The notes beneath the pieces were generated by a model. It was not told where the DNA came from. It ran no database searches and was given only the letters and a program-made list of their open reading frames with translations. From assembly GCF_020439865.1 (NCBI RefSeq), contig NZ_JAGRPF010000079.1:1-64000 (forward strand): DNA of 64,000 nucleotides. The letters are read 5' to 3'. The first letter of the stretch is position 1. Each line of letters begins with the position of its first letter. Both the position numbers and the translations under genes were made by a program. This DNA comes from Prosthecobacter sp. (GTDB taxonomy: Bacteria > Verrucomicrobiota > Verrucomicrobiia > Verrucomicrobiales > Verrucomicrobiaceae). This document shows positions 43,965 to 55,048 of this stretch, piece by piece.

Positions 43965-44936
43965 ATGGACTGGATTCGTGAAAACAAACCGCTCGCTGCC
44001 ATTCTTGGCGTCATTATCGCAGGCTCGCTTGCCTTGGGATATTTGGTGTTTGATGAATGGAGCAATTACTCTGAAACCAAAGACGGATATTTGAGCATGG
44101 GCAGTCAGGTGGCTGCACTACAGGGGGCTCCCCTGGCTCCAACCGAGAGCAATCTAAAGGCCAAGCAGGCCTTGGTCGACAAGTATGCGTCCATGGTCAA
44201 TCAGCTCGGTGGTGCCCTGCTTTACCTTCAGCCGCCAGTTCAGGCGATCAAGGACATCGAGTTTCAGGCAAAGCTCAAGACCAAAATTGCGGAGATACGT
44301 GCGGAGGCGGCTTCCCGAATGCAGCTACCATCTGAGTTTGCCTTTGGGTTCGACGATTATACTACAGGGCTGCCGAAATCCGCAGCCGCAGCCGCCGAGC
44401 TCTCAAGTTTTCTCGATGCGATGGACGAGCTGGTGAAACTGTTCTTGAAGTGTGGTGTAAAGTCCGTGGATTTGTTGGAGCGTTCGAAGCTGGCTGTCGA
44501 ACAGGGGCAGACCTCGGTGCAGGGCAACAATACAGCGGGGATGCAGGGGCGGCAGCAAACAGCCGCCGGCATCTACGAGAAAAGGCAGATTTCAGTAGTC
44601 CTGACCTTGGATCAAGGCCCGCTCCAGCTCCTGATCAGCCGGCTTGCCAACCCTTCCGAAATGAAGTATTTTACGACCCTGCGGCTGCTGCGCATCGAAA
44701 ACCAGCATCAGGAAGGGCCCCTTCGCTCGGATGTAAAACCTCCTGAGGCGCTGCCAACTGATGGAGGGGCTGGGACAGCCGAAGCGGCTTCCGCTGAGTC
44801 TGCGGCTGCTGCATCAGATGTGATCAAGCCTCCACCTGCGGCGCCTGATGATGCGGTGTCCGTCGTGGGCGAAGAGGATTTGAAGGTCAGGCTGGAGATC
44901 GATTTGATTAAGTTTCTGGACGCCGCCAAGGGCTAG
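43965..44936 (+). CDS. Amuc_1100-like (PilO-type) membrane protein
   Basis: The 323-residue protein has an N-terminal TM (about 10-29, PLAAILGVIIAGSLALGYLVF), a coiled-coil stretch, and a C-terminal alpha/beta domain like those of PilO/GspM proteins (FTTLRLLRIENQH, ending in LKVRLEIDLIKFLDAAKG). Size (Amuc_1100 has about 317 residues) and position 5 bases after the PilM-PilN gene match Amuc_1100, the Akkermansia protein known for host effects. Ala/Pro-rich linker near 255-295. Assignment by synteny and fold pattern. Confidence 0.8.
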   Translation: MDWIRENKPLAAILGVIIAGSLALGYLVFDEWSNYSETKDGYLSMGSQVAALQGAPLAPTESNLKAKQALVDKYASMVNQLGGALLYLQPPVQAIKDIEFQAKLKTKIAEIRAEAASRMQLPSEFAFGFDDYTTGLPKSAAAAAELSSFLDAMDELVKLFLKCGVKSVDLLERSKLAVEQGQTSVQGNNTAGMQGRQQTAAGIYEKRQISVVLTLDQGPLQLLISRLANPSEMKYFTTLRLLRIENQHQEGPLRSDVKPPEALPTDGGAGTAEAASAESAAAASDVIKPPPAAPDDAVSVVGEEDLKVRLEIDLIKFLDAAKG

Positions 44937-45002
44937 GATTTCCATTTCTGCCAATCACCCATCTTTGCCGATTTTTACTCACCCCTGCTGCCTTATCGCA
45001 CC

Positions 45003-45992
45003 ATGCAGAAAAGCTACGAAAAAATTATCCTGACGATCTCCGCCCTTCTCGCAATTGGCGTGGCAGTCTATCTCGTCCTCGAATCTCAAGGATTCGAGGA
45101 CAGTCTTGCTCTGACGCAGGCTACGTCTAGAAACGAGCTGAGCGCTCCCAACACCCAGGCGGTCGAGGATGCCACCAATACCATCAAGAAAAAATACTCA
45201 TGGGTTTCGCCTGTTCGCAACGGCAAGGCCGTACCGTTGAACAAGTCGGTGCTCCTGGTGATGAAGGACAATGAACTGTTTGATCTGACCCTTGCCGAGC
45301 CAAAGTTCCGTGAGCCAATGACAAATGTTTTTCTGGTGGGTGATCGGTCCAAAAGCCCACCGGAAGCCCAGCTTCCTCACATTTTCTCCCCGAATGTGGG
45401 GGATTTGGACGCTGACGATGACGGGTTTTCCAATCTGGAGGAGTTTAACGCCAAGACCAATCCGAGGGATGCGAATTCGATGCCGCCCTACACGACCAAG
45501 CTCTATTTGCAGAAGCGGGTTAGCCACGATTATATCCTAAAGATGGTCAGCGGGGATGGTAAAACGTTCCAAATCCAACGGTTGGCCCCCGAGCCAAAAA
45601 GTAGTAAGTTTGCCGGCATCAACGAGCCGTTTGGTTTTGAAAAAGGAGTGGTGCGCTTCAAGATTCTCTCGTCAAAAAAAGACACCATTCAGCACCCGAC
45701 TCTCGGGCAGATGGATGTTTTTGTTCTTAAAGCTCTCGACTTGTCCTCCAACAAGGAATTTGAACTTGTCCAAGGCAAGGAGATCAATCTTGCGGAGTAT
45801 GAAGCCGTCTTGGAATTTCGCTGGAAGAAGCGCCACATCATACCAGGTGTTCGGGAGGGCAAAACCTTCGTTCTTCCTGGCCTAGGTATCACTTATTACA
45901 TCACAAAATTGGAGGAGACCAAAGCGATTATCGCGCCTCTCGGAAAAGATGGCAAACCTACCTCTGAAACCATTGAAATTCAGCAAGGATAA
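45003..45992 (+). CDS. Amuc_1099-like membrane protein with calcium-binding-type motif
   Basis: The 329-residue protein has an N-terminal TM (about 6-24, KIILTISALLAIGVAVYLVL). A calcium-site-like stretch DADDDGFSNLEEFNAKTNP (thrombospondin type 3/EF-hand-like, Asp ladder) lies near residue 138. The remaining C-terminal part is beta-rich (YILKMVSGDGKTFQIQRLAP, VVRFKILSSKKDT). Place in the operon, 66 bases after the Amuc_1100-like gene, matches Amuc_1099. Function unknown; it may link the inner-membrane complex to the secretin in the periplasm. Confidence 0.75.
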   Translation: MQKSYEKIILTISALLAIGVAVYLVLESQGFEDSLALTQATSRNELSAPNTQAVEDATNTIKKKYSWVSPVRNGKAVPLNKSVLLVMKDNELFDLTLAEPKFREPMTNVFLVGDRSKSPPEAQLPHIFSPNVGDLDADDDGFSNLEEFNAKTNPRDANSMPPYTTKLYLQKRVSHDYILKMVSGDGKTFQIQRLAPEPKSSKFAGINEPFGFEKGVVRFKILSSKKDTIQHPTLGQMDVFVLKALDLSSNKEFELVQGKEINLAEYEAVLEFRWKKRHIIPGVREGKTFVLPGLGITYYITKLEETKAIIAPLGKDGKPTSETIEIQQG

Positions 45993-46075
45993 CACATCGC
46001 CTTTTTTCAACCGATTGAAAAATTAACTCGCCAAAGCTCTCCCCCTTCTGCTAGTAATCTTACTTTACCACAAAA

Positions 46076-48730
46076 ATGCTGTCAGTTCGCTTTATGACCC
46101 ATCACTCCCGTCTGGTGTTCAACCTTTCCCTCCTCGTTTTGACTGCGGCAGCGCCGTCGATCATGGCTCAAAGTTCCGTGTCAGGAATGGCTAATCGCGA
46201 GATCGCTCGTCGTTATGCTCGTATCGAGGATGCCCGCACCGCCATGGATCGTGGCGATAAGCTTTTCAGCGAAGGCGATTATGAAGGAGCTCTAGGCTCT
46301 TATAAGGCGGCGATTGATGCCCTCCCTAATGCCCCGCTCACGCGTGACTGGCTTGATCTTGCGCAGCTAAAACATGCAGATTGTAGTGTCGTGGTTGCAC
46401 GTGAACGCGCCAAGGTTGGCAATTACAAGGAGGCTCGTCAATTGCTTGAAGGTGCTTTGGTTACCATCCCTGGCCATAAGGGAGCGCTTTCCTTTTTGAA
46501 ACAATTGGAGGATCCAGATCGCTGGCCTCCGGCTCTAACCCCGGAGCACGTTGAGAATGTTGGCAAAGTTCAAAAAGGACTTCTGCTCGCTAATAGCTCT
46601 GTGGAAATCGGCAACTATGATACGGCAATCAGCCAGTATCAAGACGTGCTGCGCGTGGATCCATACAATGGTGCAGCCCGCCGTGGTATGGAAAACGCCG
46701 AGCGTAAACGCATGGAGTACTTCAAGGCTGCATATAACCAAAACCGCGCCAAGATGCTGGCCCAAGTGGCTGAGTCTTGGGAAGACAAAATTCCGGTTCA
46801 AGGAACAGCTGTGACCATCGATTATGGTGTGGGACGCAGCCCGGGTGCTTACCTCACGGAGAAGATGAACAGAATCATTTTCCCCACAGTGCAATTCCAA
46901 GGAGCCACCATTGAAGAAGCTATTGAGTACTTGCGGGTCAAGAGCCGTGATTTGGATACCTTCACGGACAACACCGGAGTTAAAGGTGTTAACATCATTC
47001 TCAGAACGGGTGATGCGCCAAGTAATGCGTCGATCAGCCTCGATTTGAAGGATGTGCCGATGTCTGAGGCGCTTCGTTATGTGACTGAACTTGCTCAGAT
47101 GAAGTATAAAGTTGAGGCGCATGCTGTCCTTGTGGTGCCGCTTTCCGAGAATGCCAGTGAGCAGTACACTCGCAGCTACCGAGTGCCCCCAGACTTCCTG
47201 AGTTCAGGCGGGGGAGATGTGGGTGCTGCAGCTCCTGCGGCTCCGGCAGACCCTTTTGCTGCAGCTGGCGGTGGTGGCGGTGGCGGCAGTGGATTGATAG
47301 CGAGGAAGTCTGCCAAGCAGATTCTGGAAGCAGCTGGCATTACTTTTCCCGAAGGCTCCTCGGCTAGCTATAATCCAGCCACTTCTCAATTGGTGGTTAG
47401 GAATACTCAACCCAATTTGGATTTGGTGGAGGCTTATGTTGAGTCCACCACAAAGTCGGCACCTAAGATGGTTGTAATTACGTCCAAATTTGTCGAAGTG
47501 ACTCAGAAGAACACAGAGGAACTGGGATTTGACTGGCTCCTCGGCAGCGTTGGAATGAATGGAAACAATGTCTTCTTGGGAGGGGGAAATACAGGATCTG
47601 GCAACGCATTCTCTCCCGCCAATTATCCATTCACGAGTAATTATGTGAGTCCCTCAGTAGCAACGGGAACCCCTCCCGTTGTAGTATTTCCTGCAATTCC
47701 GATCGTTGGCGCATTTGCAGGACCTGTTCCAAATGGGGCGGGGCTTCCGCCAGCTGGAACAACGCCAGTTTTCCCAACAGGCTCTGGCCCAATTTCGTCT
47801 GGTCTGCGTTCTGGTAACTACGCGGTCAGCAACAACAGCATTGACAATCTGCTGACGACGGGGGCGACAACTGGCGTTTCAAATGTCGCTCCTGGGATTT
47901 TCTCAGCTGCTGGTATTTTCACAGACCCTCAGTTCCAAATGGTTATTCGCGGCTTGAGCCAGAAAAAAGGGGTGGATTTGATGAGTGCTCCAAGTGTGAC
48001 CACCAAAAGTGGTACTCGTGCTACGATGGAAGTCACCCGTGAGTTCATTTACCCAACGGAATTCGACCCGCCGCAGTTGCCGCAAGGAAATGGTGGTAAT
48101 CTCAGCCTGGGTGGTGGTGGCGGTCAGCAAATCGCTACTCCCACAACACCGACGGCTTTTGAAATGCGCCAGACTGGGGTCCGCCTTGAAGCTGAGCCAA
48201 CGGTTGGCGCCGATGGAAACACTATTGAACTTAGCCTGTCGCCAGAAGTGGTGGAATTTGATGGTTTCATCAATTATGGTTCACCAATCTTCTCTCCATC
48301 CAGCCAATCGGTTCTCCCGATTCAGTTGACGGCTGGTATTCCCCCTGGAAATACTTCATACATTCCAATTAGTCAGCCGGAGCGTTTGATTACGCCCAAT
48401 GTGATCAACCAGCCGGTTTTCTCGGTTCGTAAAGTCACCACAGGTGTGTCAATTTGGGATGGTCAGACCGTGGCTTTGGGCGGGTTGATTCGCGAAGATG
48501 TTCAGGATGTGGAGGATAAAATTCCACTTCTTGGAGACCTTCCTTTTGTGGGACGTTTGTTCAAGACTGAATCTGAGCAGCATTTCAAACGCAATCTCAT
48601 GATTTTTGTCACAGCGCACTTGATCGATCCTTCGGGTCAGCGAATTAAATCAGTCGCTCCTCAGCAAGGTGATGCAGCAGCAGGGCCTGGTTCAGTAGGC
48701 ACATTGTTGCCTTCCGTGGCAGCTCCGTAA
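46076..48730 (+). CDS. Secretin with TPR N-terminus (Amuc_1098-like, GspD/PilQ family)
   Basis: This 884-residue outer-membrane secretin has an N-terminal signal segment (RLVFNLSLLVLTAAAPSIMA) and TPR-like helices (about 45-225: EGDYEGALGSYKAAIDALP, GNYDTAISQYQDVLRVDP). An STN-like domain follows (about 265-365: FQGATIEEAIEYL, DVPMSEALRYV), then a Gly-rich linker. The N-domain AKQILEAAGITFPEG and the secretin core (VEVTQKNTEELGFDW, TTKSGTRATMEVTREF, GVSIWDGQTVALGGL, IPLLGDLPFVGRLFKTE) complete it. The end signature marks the barrel lip. It is the last gene of the pilus-like block, 83 bases after the preceding gene, and is followed by a strong terminator. Confidence 0.93.
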   Translation: MLSVRFMTHHSRLVFNLSLLVLTAAAPSIMAQSSVSGMANREIARRYARIEDARTAMDRGDKLFSEGDYEGALGSYKAAIDALPNAPLTRDWLDLAQLKHADCSVVVARERAKVGNYKEARQLLEGALVTIPGHKGALSFLKQLEDPDRWPPALTPEHVENVGKVQKGLLLANSSVEIGNYDTAISQYQDVLRVDPYNGAARRGMENAERKRMEYFKAAYNQNRAKMLAQVAESWEDKIPVQGTAVTIDYGVGRSPGAYLTEKMNRIIFPTVQFQGATIEEAIEYLRVKSRDLDTFTDNTGVKGVNIILRTGDAPSNASISLDLKDVPMSEALRYVTELAQMKYKVEAHAVLVVPLSENASEQYTRSYRVPPDFLSSGGGDVGAAAPAAPADPFAAAGGGGGGGSGLIARKSAKQILEAAGITFPEGSSASYNPATSQLVVRNTQPNLDLVEAYVESTTKSAPKMVVITSKFVEVTQKNTEELGFDWLLGSVGMNGNNVFLGGGNTGSGNAFSPANYPFTSNYVSPSVATGTPPVVVFPAIPIVGAFAGPVPNGAGLPPAGTTPVFPTGSGPISSGLRSGNYAVSNNSIDNLLTTGATTGVSNVAPGIFSAAGIFTDPQFQMVIRGLSQKKGVDLMSAPSVTTKSGTRATMEVTREFIYPTEFDPPQLPQGNGGNLSLGGGGGQQIATPTTPTAFEMRQTGVRLEAEPTVGADGNTIELSLSPEVVEFDGFINYGSPIFSPSSQSVLPIQLTAGIPPGNTSYIPISQPERLITPNVINQPVFSVRKVTTGVSIWDGQTVALGGLIREDVQDVEDKIPLLGDLPFVGRLFKTESEQHFKRNLMIFVTAHLIDPSGQRIKSVAPQQGDAAAGPGSVGTLLPSVAAP

Positions 48731-48756
48731 ATTAGGTTATTTTTCTCCGAAAGTTC

Positions 48757-48799
48757 AATTAGGCAGGGGTGCTGTAAAAAGCCTCCTGCCTAATTTTTT
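48757..48799 (+). terminator. Strong terminator after the secretin gene
   Basis: Perfect 11-bp stem AATTAGGCAGG (48757-48767) / CCTGCCTAATT (48785-48795) with a 17-base loop, followed by TTTT up to 48799. It ends the secretin operon ahead of coaE. Confidence 0.8.
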
Positions 48800-48841
48800 G
48801 CGCTGGACGTCCCGCTGAATTGATTACCGTTCACCCAACTC

Positions 48842-49443
48842 ATGAAGTCATGGATTATCACTGGCGGGGCAGGCTGTGGCAAAAGTGCCTTCATGGCAAG
48901 TCTGTATGGGCACAGCCTTCATTCGGCTGTGAGGACTTTCTCTGCGGACGATGCAGTAGCGGGGATATTGAGAGATAGAGAGGTGGTTCAGCAGTTGGTT
49001 GCGTCATTTGGAGTGCAAGCGCAGTTGCCTACCGGCGAGGCTAACCGCAGATGGTTGCGTGACACAGTTCTTCCGCGCCCTTTGCTTCGGCAGAAATTGG
49101 AAGCCTTAATACATCCGCCCGTTCTCGCCGCGCTTGAGATGGGCCGAAGAGACGCAGTGAAGACAGGAGTGAATCTTTTCCTTGCGGAAGTTCCCCTCCA
49201 CTATGAGATTGGATCTACAGTTTCAGCAGACTTTGTCATCGTGGTGGCTTCCAGCCGGTCGGTGCAGGTCAGGCGGATGATGGAAACCCGGGGACTCGAT
49301 GAACAGACCGTTCACAAGTTTCTGGATGCCCAGTGGCCCATCGAAGCCAAGGTTGAAAGAGCCGATGCCGTCATTTGGAATGACGGTTCTCTGGCCTCTC
49401 TTGATGCTCAGGTGCTGACGCTGGCAAGTCCACTCTTGCAAGC

Positions 49444-49447
<4 letters not shown>
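48842..49447 (+). CDS. coaE: Dephospho-CoA kinase
   Basis: The 201-residue P-loop kinase carries GGAGCGKS in the Walker A region (canonical CoaE has GGIGSGKS), FSADDAVAGIL, the conserved HP in ALIHPPVLAAL, AEVPLHYEIG (canonical VPLLFE), and VKKRM-like VQVRRMMETRG. It makes coenzyme A from dephospho-CoA, the last step of CoA synthesis. The Ala-Cys in the P-loop is unusual but compatible. It starts right after the secretin terminator and its stop overlaps rho by 4 bases. Confidence 0.9.
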
Positions 49448-50906
<1,459 letters not shown>

Positions 50907-50910
<4 letters not shown>

Positions 50911-52037
50911 GCGAAGTCGGTTTAACACAGGCGGATTACGAATTCATCGATACGTCGGCTCATCTCGAACGATGGGTCGGTGAAATGCGGGTCTGGCTCG
51001 CAGAGAGTCTCGACAAGCGCTGCTGCCTCGACACAGAGGCCGACAGCCTGCATCACTATCACGAAAAGCTCTGTCTTCTTCAGGTGAACTGTGCCGGTCG
51101 TTATTCATTGGTGGATCCGCTCGCCATTTCCGATGTTTCGCCGTTGTTGGAATTGCTCGATGCACACGAATTGTGGTTCCACGGTGCCGATTATGATCTG
51201 ACAATGCTTCGGCGCACTTATAATTGGAGCCCGCGGGTGATTCGTGACACGCAGATCGCAGCACGTCTTCTTGGGGCGCGCCAGTTTGGCCTCGCGGCGC
51301 TGGTGAAGAACAACTTTGATCTCGATCTCTGCAAGGCTTCTCAAAAGGCTGACTGGAGCCGTCGTCCGCTCCCGCCAAACATGCTCTCCTATGCCGTGGA
51401 TGATGTGCGCTATCTGCTGCCGATTGCGGACAAGTTCGTTGCGCAGCTTCGTGAAAAAGGCCGTGAAGAGTGGTTCCACCAAAGCTGTCGTTCATTGCAG
51501 GAAGACGTGGCCGCGCGTGACAACGTGGCTCGTGAGGACCCTTGGCGCGTGCAGGGATGCGGGCGTCTGCATCCCAAAGGTCTGGCCATTTTGAAAGCCA
51601 TGTGGGACTGGCGTGAAGGCATTGCAAAGGAGCGGGACACCCCCTGCTTCAAGATCATGTCCAACAAGCAGATGGTTGCCTATGCCGAACAATTTGAGAC
51701 GGGACAGTCGCTGAATCCTCCCAATGGCTGGCGCCCTCGCTGGAAAAAAGAGTTTTTCGATATCGTGGCAGCTATCACGGCGTCTTCGTCTGCGGACTGG
51801 CCGATGCGTGCGAAGAAAATCAAAGGACGCCTCAGTGATGCGCAGCGGGATCAGATCGACAAGCTCTGTGCCCACCGGGAGAAAGTGGCACAAGGACTCG
51901 AAATCGAACCTTCGTTGCTTGGATCACGGGGAACCATTGAAGAACTGGTCATCGATGGCAATCCGGCCGGTCACCTTATGAACTGGCAGCACGATCTCCT
52001 CGCGAGCGGTCTGGAGCAGGTCCTCAAGGCAGGATGA
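50907..52037 (+). CDS. rnd: Ribonuclease D-type 3'-5' exonuclease with HRDC-like domain
   Basis: The 376-residue enzyme has the DEDD exonuclease motifs: CCLDTEADSLHHYHEKLCLLQ (Exo I, Asp and Glu), HGADYDLTMLRRTY (Exo II Asp), and MLSYAVDDVRYLLPIAD (Exo III Tyr/Asp). An HRDC-type helical domain follows near 210-290 (LHPKGLAILKAMWDWREGIAKERD). It would trim tRNA or other RNA 3' ends. It overlaps rho by 4 bases and meets the binding-protein gene tail to tail (gap 14 bases). Confidence 0.93.
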
Positions 52038-52051
52038 TCGTCCTGCCAGAA

Positions 52052-53578
52052 CTATTGCTTCTGTTTCAACCACTCAGGCAGCACGATATCAGCGCTCTTA
52101 ACCGGAGCTGTATTACCTTTCCAGACGAACCCAGCGGTCTCAAAGCTCTCGTGGTGCTCACGCAGATAAGCCAGCAGACGATGGCCCATCTGCTGATTCG
52201 GTGAATCATGGCGCACCGCAAAAGGTTGCACCGCCTTTGACTTGTCGGCTGGCAATGGCACGGCGTCAAAGTGCGTCGGGTCTCCATGAATGTTGATGCC
52301 ATACACCACGGCGGCATCGAGCGAGCCGGTGCGCATTTGATTGACCAGGAAATCGGCCGTGGGCACCTGAGATGAAGAGTTTTTGCTCACGCTGTCCCAG
52401 AGATTCATAGACTTCAGCATCGACCGTGTCAGGAAGCCGAGAGTGGACTGTTCCGCGTTGCACAAGCCCACCCGCAGGCCAGGGCGTGCCAGATCTGCAA
52501 GCGTGCGGATGTTCTGCGGGTTGCCCTTAGGAACGGCGATGACAATTTCCGCCTCCGTCAGCATGACGGCTTCGGGAAACTGCTCGGCAACGGGGGGCAC
52601 GAAGCACACATCGCACGCGTAATAGACGTCGGGGAACTTCGGGTTGCTGCTGTCACCCATAGTTTTCATCGTCGCACAAAGGATACCGCAACCGTTGAAA
52701 ACTGTTGTCATCGTGATGCCTTCGCGCGTGGCGAAATCCTGCAGCAGCTTTTCGATGGCAGGCCGGTTAACACCGCCGCTGTAGACGATCAAATCAGGTC
52801 TGGCGACCCACTTGTCCCCGGGAACGTTGTTGAAACCGTGTTTTTGGAAGACGCCTCCTCCTTTTTCTGGGGCCGCAAGGTATCTCGCAAAGCGCATTGC
52901 CTCTGCAGTCTGAGTGCAGTAGGCCAGTACCGACGCCGTTGCAAATTCCGCGTGCTTGGCCAGTTCTGGCAGAGCGACGATTTCCACTCCGTTAAACTGC
53001 GGCACAGTGGCATCCCAAAGGATGGCCGCGTCCACAGCTCCGAGGGACAGGTCCGCGGCGATCTCTGTGACGGTTGGTTTCATCACGGCGGCCTTGGCAG
53101 CCAGTGCGTCCCATTCGGCTCCCAGCAATCGCTTTGTGACGCGTCCGATGCTCGCCGCCTCTGGGTTTGGCAGCGCCAGCTTGATGCCGTCCTGCTTCAG
53201 CGCGGAAAGGCTGGTGATCTTCTTGGGATTGCCCTTGGCCACAGCCAGCACCGGCTTTTGTTTCACCAACTGGAACTCCTCGCGAGTCACTCCCATCTTC
53301 TTGGCATCTGCCAGCGATCCATCGTCGGCGGCGATGAACAAATCGCCCTGCTGAGTAATTTTGATCTGGCTTAGCAGCGTGCCCGTGCCGCCGTATTGAA
53401 GCCGCACTTCGTTGCCGGTCTCCTTTTGGTAGGCTTGGGCGATTACCTCCACCGGCTTCTTTAAGCCCGCGGCGCAAAACACGGTTAGGGTGTTTTGGGT
53501 TCCTTGGGAGGGTTTCAGGGCCACCCACGCGGCACCCGCGAGTGCGGCCAGGCAGATGAGGAGGACGAACTTCTTCAT
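52052..53578 (-). CDS. Double ModA-like substrate-binding protein
   Basis: The 508-residue exported protein (signal KFVLLICLAALAGAAWVAL) has two copies of the molybdate-type (ModA) periplasmic binding fold, about 25-255 and 265-500. The opening motifs LTVFCAAGLKKPVEVIAQAY and LIVYSGGVNRPAIEKLLQDF show the internal duplication, and later VLAVAKGNPKKI pairs with IVIAVPKGNPQNI. Domain 2 has clustered Cys (GCGILC near 305, then YYACDVC) absent from domain 1. No permease or ATPase gene is near. The start is set at the ATG at 53578; earlier in-frame codons lack signal features. The ligand of either half is unknown. Confidence 0.8.
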   Translation of the reverse strand: MKKFVLLICLAALAGAAWVALKPSQGTQNTLTVFCAAGLKKPVEVIAQAYQKETGNEVRLQYGGTGTLLSQIKITQQGDLFIAADDGSLADAKKMGVTREEFQLVKQKPVLAVAKGNPKKITSLSALKQDGIKLALPNPEAASIGRVTKRLLGAEWDALAAKAAVMKPTVTEIAADLSLGAVDAAILWDATVPQFNGVEIVALPELAKHAEFATASVLAYCTQTAEAMRFARYLAAPEKGGGVFQKHGFNNVPGDKWVARPDLIVYSGGVNRPAIEKLLQDFATREGITMTTVFNGCGILCATMKTMGDSSNPKFPDVYYACDVCFVPPVAEQFPEAVMLTEAEIVIAVPKGNPQNIRTLADLARPGLRVGLCNAEQSTLGFLTRSMLKSMNLWDSVSKNSSSQVPTADFLVNQMRTGSLDAAVVYGINIHGDPTHFDAVPLPADKSKAVQPFAVRHDSPNQQMGHRLLAYLREHHESFETAGFVWKGNTAPVKSADIVLPEWLKQKQ

Positions 53579-53620
53579 TGGGCAAAGGGAACGTCCCGTG
53601 CCGCCTCCTTCGCTCACTTT

Positions 53621-55045
53621 TTATGCGATCAATTTGTCGATGGGATTCCCGCCGATCTGCGAGAGCTGCTTGAATCTGCCGGCGTGGTAGAAGGTTAGCT
53701 TGTTGTCATCCAGACCGAGCAAACGCAGCAACGTGACGTGCAGATCGCGCACATGGCGCACTTCCTCGATCGCCTCCATGCCGCGGTCGTCGGTGGCGCC
53801 GATGGTATGCCCTGCCTTGCAACCGCCGCCGGCCATCCAGACGGTCATCGCCTTCGGGTTGTGATCGCGACCGTAAGCCGTGCCGCCGCGCACGCCGTTG
53901 TCGGGCGTGCGACCGAATTCGCCACACCAAACGATCAGCGTGTCGTCGAGCAAACCGCGTTGCTTCAGGTCGGTGATCAGTGCGGCGATTGGCTGGTCCA
54001 CACCGCGAATCAGATTGCCGTGCGCGCGTTCAATGTAGTCGTGGCTGTCCCAGGTGCCGTTGTAGAGCTGCACAAAGCGCACGCCTTTCTCCACGAGTTT
54101 GCGTGCCAGCAGGCACTTCCGGCCAAACGCGTCCGTGGCGTCCTTGCCGATGCCGTACATCTCTTTGGTCTTCGCGTCTTCCTGTTCGAGGTCGATCACC
54201 TCCGGCACCTCCATCTGCATGCGGAAGGCCAGTTCGTAGTTGTTCATGCGGGCCTTCAATTCGTCATGCCACGGATGATCCGCCGCGTGCGTCGCATCCA
54301 GCTTCGCCAGCAGATCCAAGTTTGCCCGCTGATGTTCCGGCGTGATGCCCTGCGGCGGCTGCAGATCGAGGATGGGCGAACCTTTGGACCGCAGCGCAGT
54401 GCCTTGAAACTGTGCCGGCAGGTAACCAGTGCCCCAGTTCGCGCTGCCGCCCTGCGGGTAGCTGACCTCCGGAAGCACGATGAAGCCCGGCAGGTCCTGG
54501 TTGACCGAACCGAGGCCGTACGTCACCCACGCGCCGATGGCCGGATCGCCACCGAAGCGATTGCCGCAGTTCATCTGATACATCGCCGTCGGATGATTTA
54601 CCGAGTCCACCTGGCAGCCGCGGAAGAAGCACATCTCATCCGCCACCTTCGGCAGATGCTGCCACGGTTCACTCATCCACGCGCCTGACTGACCGTGCTG
54701 CGCGAATTTGAACGGCGATTTCACATAGTAGCGCTTCCCGCTTTCCATCGCCGACTTCATCTTCCCTTCACGCGTGAACTCCTTGAGATGCAGCTTCTCC
54801 AACACTGGCTTCGGATCGAAGCAGTCGATGTGGCTCGGTCCGCCCTCCATCATGAGGAAGATGCAGTTCTTCGCCTTGGCGGGAACCATCTGGCCTTTCG
54901 GCGCCAGCGGGCCTTTTTGCTCGGCGGCCAGCAATGACGTCAATGCCACGCTGCCCAGTGTGGTGCCGAGACCATAGACAAACTCACGTCGCGTCGGCGC
55001 ATGCAGCGCACGTGCTCCGGCACAGGGAAAGAAGTTTCGGTTCAT
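53621..55045 (-). CDS. DUF1501 protein with Tat-type signal, copy B
   Basis: The 474-residue protein has a twin-Arg signal (TRREFVYGLGTTLGSVALTSLL) and the same DUF1501 domain as copy A: FLMMEGGPSHIDCFDPKP, GNRFGGDPAIGAWVTYGLGS, VRFVQLYNGTWDSHDYIERAHGN, IVWCGEFGRTPDN and GRDHNPKAMTVWMAGGG. It lies 3 bases after the stop of the PSD1 gene, so the two form one unit. Function unproven; usually paired with PSD1 as here. It belongs to a different subgroup from copy A, judging by divergence in the middle. Confidence 0.9.
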   Translation of the reverse strand: MNRNFFPCAGARALHAPTRREFVYGLGTTLGSVALTSLLAAEQKGPLAPKGQMVPAKAKNCIFLMMEGGPSHIDCFDPKPVLEKLHLKEFTREGKMKSAMESGKRYYVKSPFKFAQHGQSGAWMSEPWQHLPKVADEMCFFRGCQVDSVNHPTAMYQMNCGNRFGGDPAIGAWVTYGLGSVNQDLPGFIVLPEVSYPQGGSANWGTGYLPAQFQGTALRSKGSPILDLQPPQGITPEHQRANLDLLAKLDATHAADHPWHDELKARMNNYELAFRMQMEVPEVIDLEQEDAKTKEMYGIGKDATDAFGRKCLLARKLVEKGVRFVQLYNGTWDSHDYIERAHGNLIRGVDQPIAALITDLKQRGLLDDTLIVWCGEFGRTPDNGVRGGTAYGRDHNPKAMTVWMAGGGCKAGHTIGATDDRGMEAIEEVRHVRDLHVTLLRLLGLDDNKLTFYHAGRFKQLSQIGGNPIDKLIA

Positions 55046-55048
55046 GGC

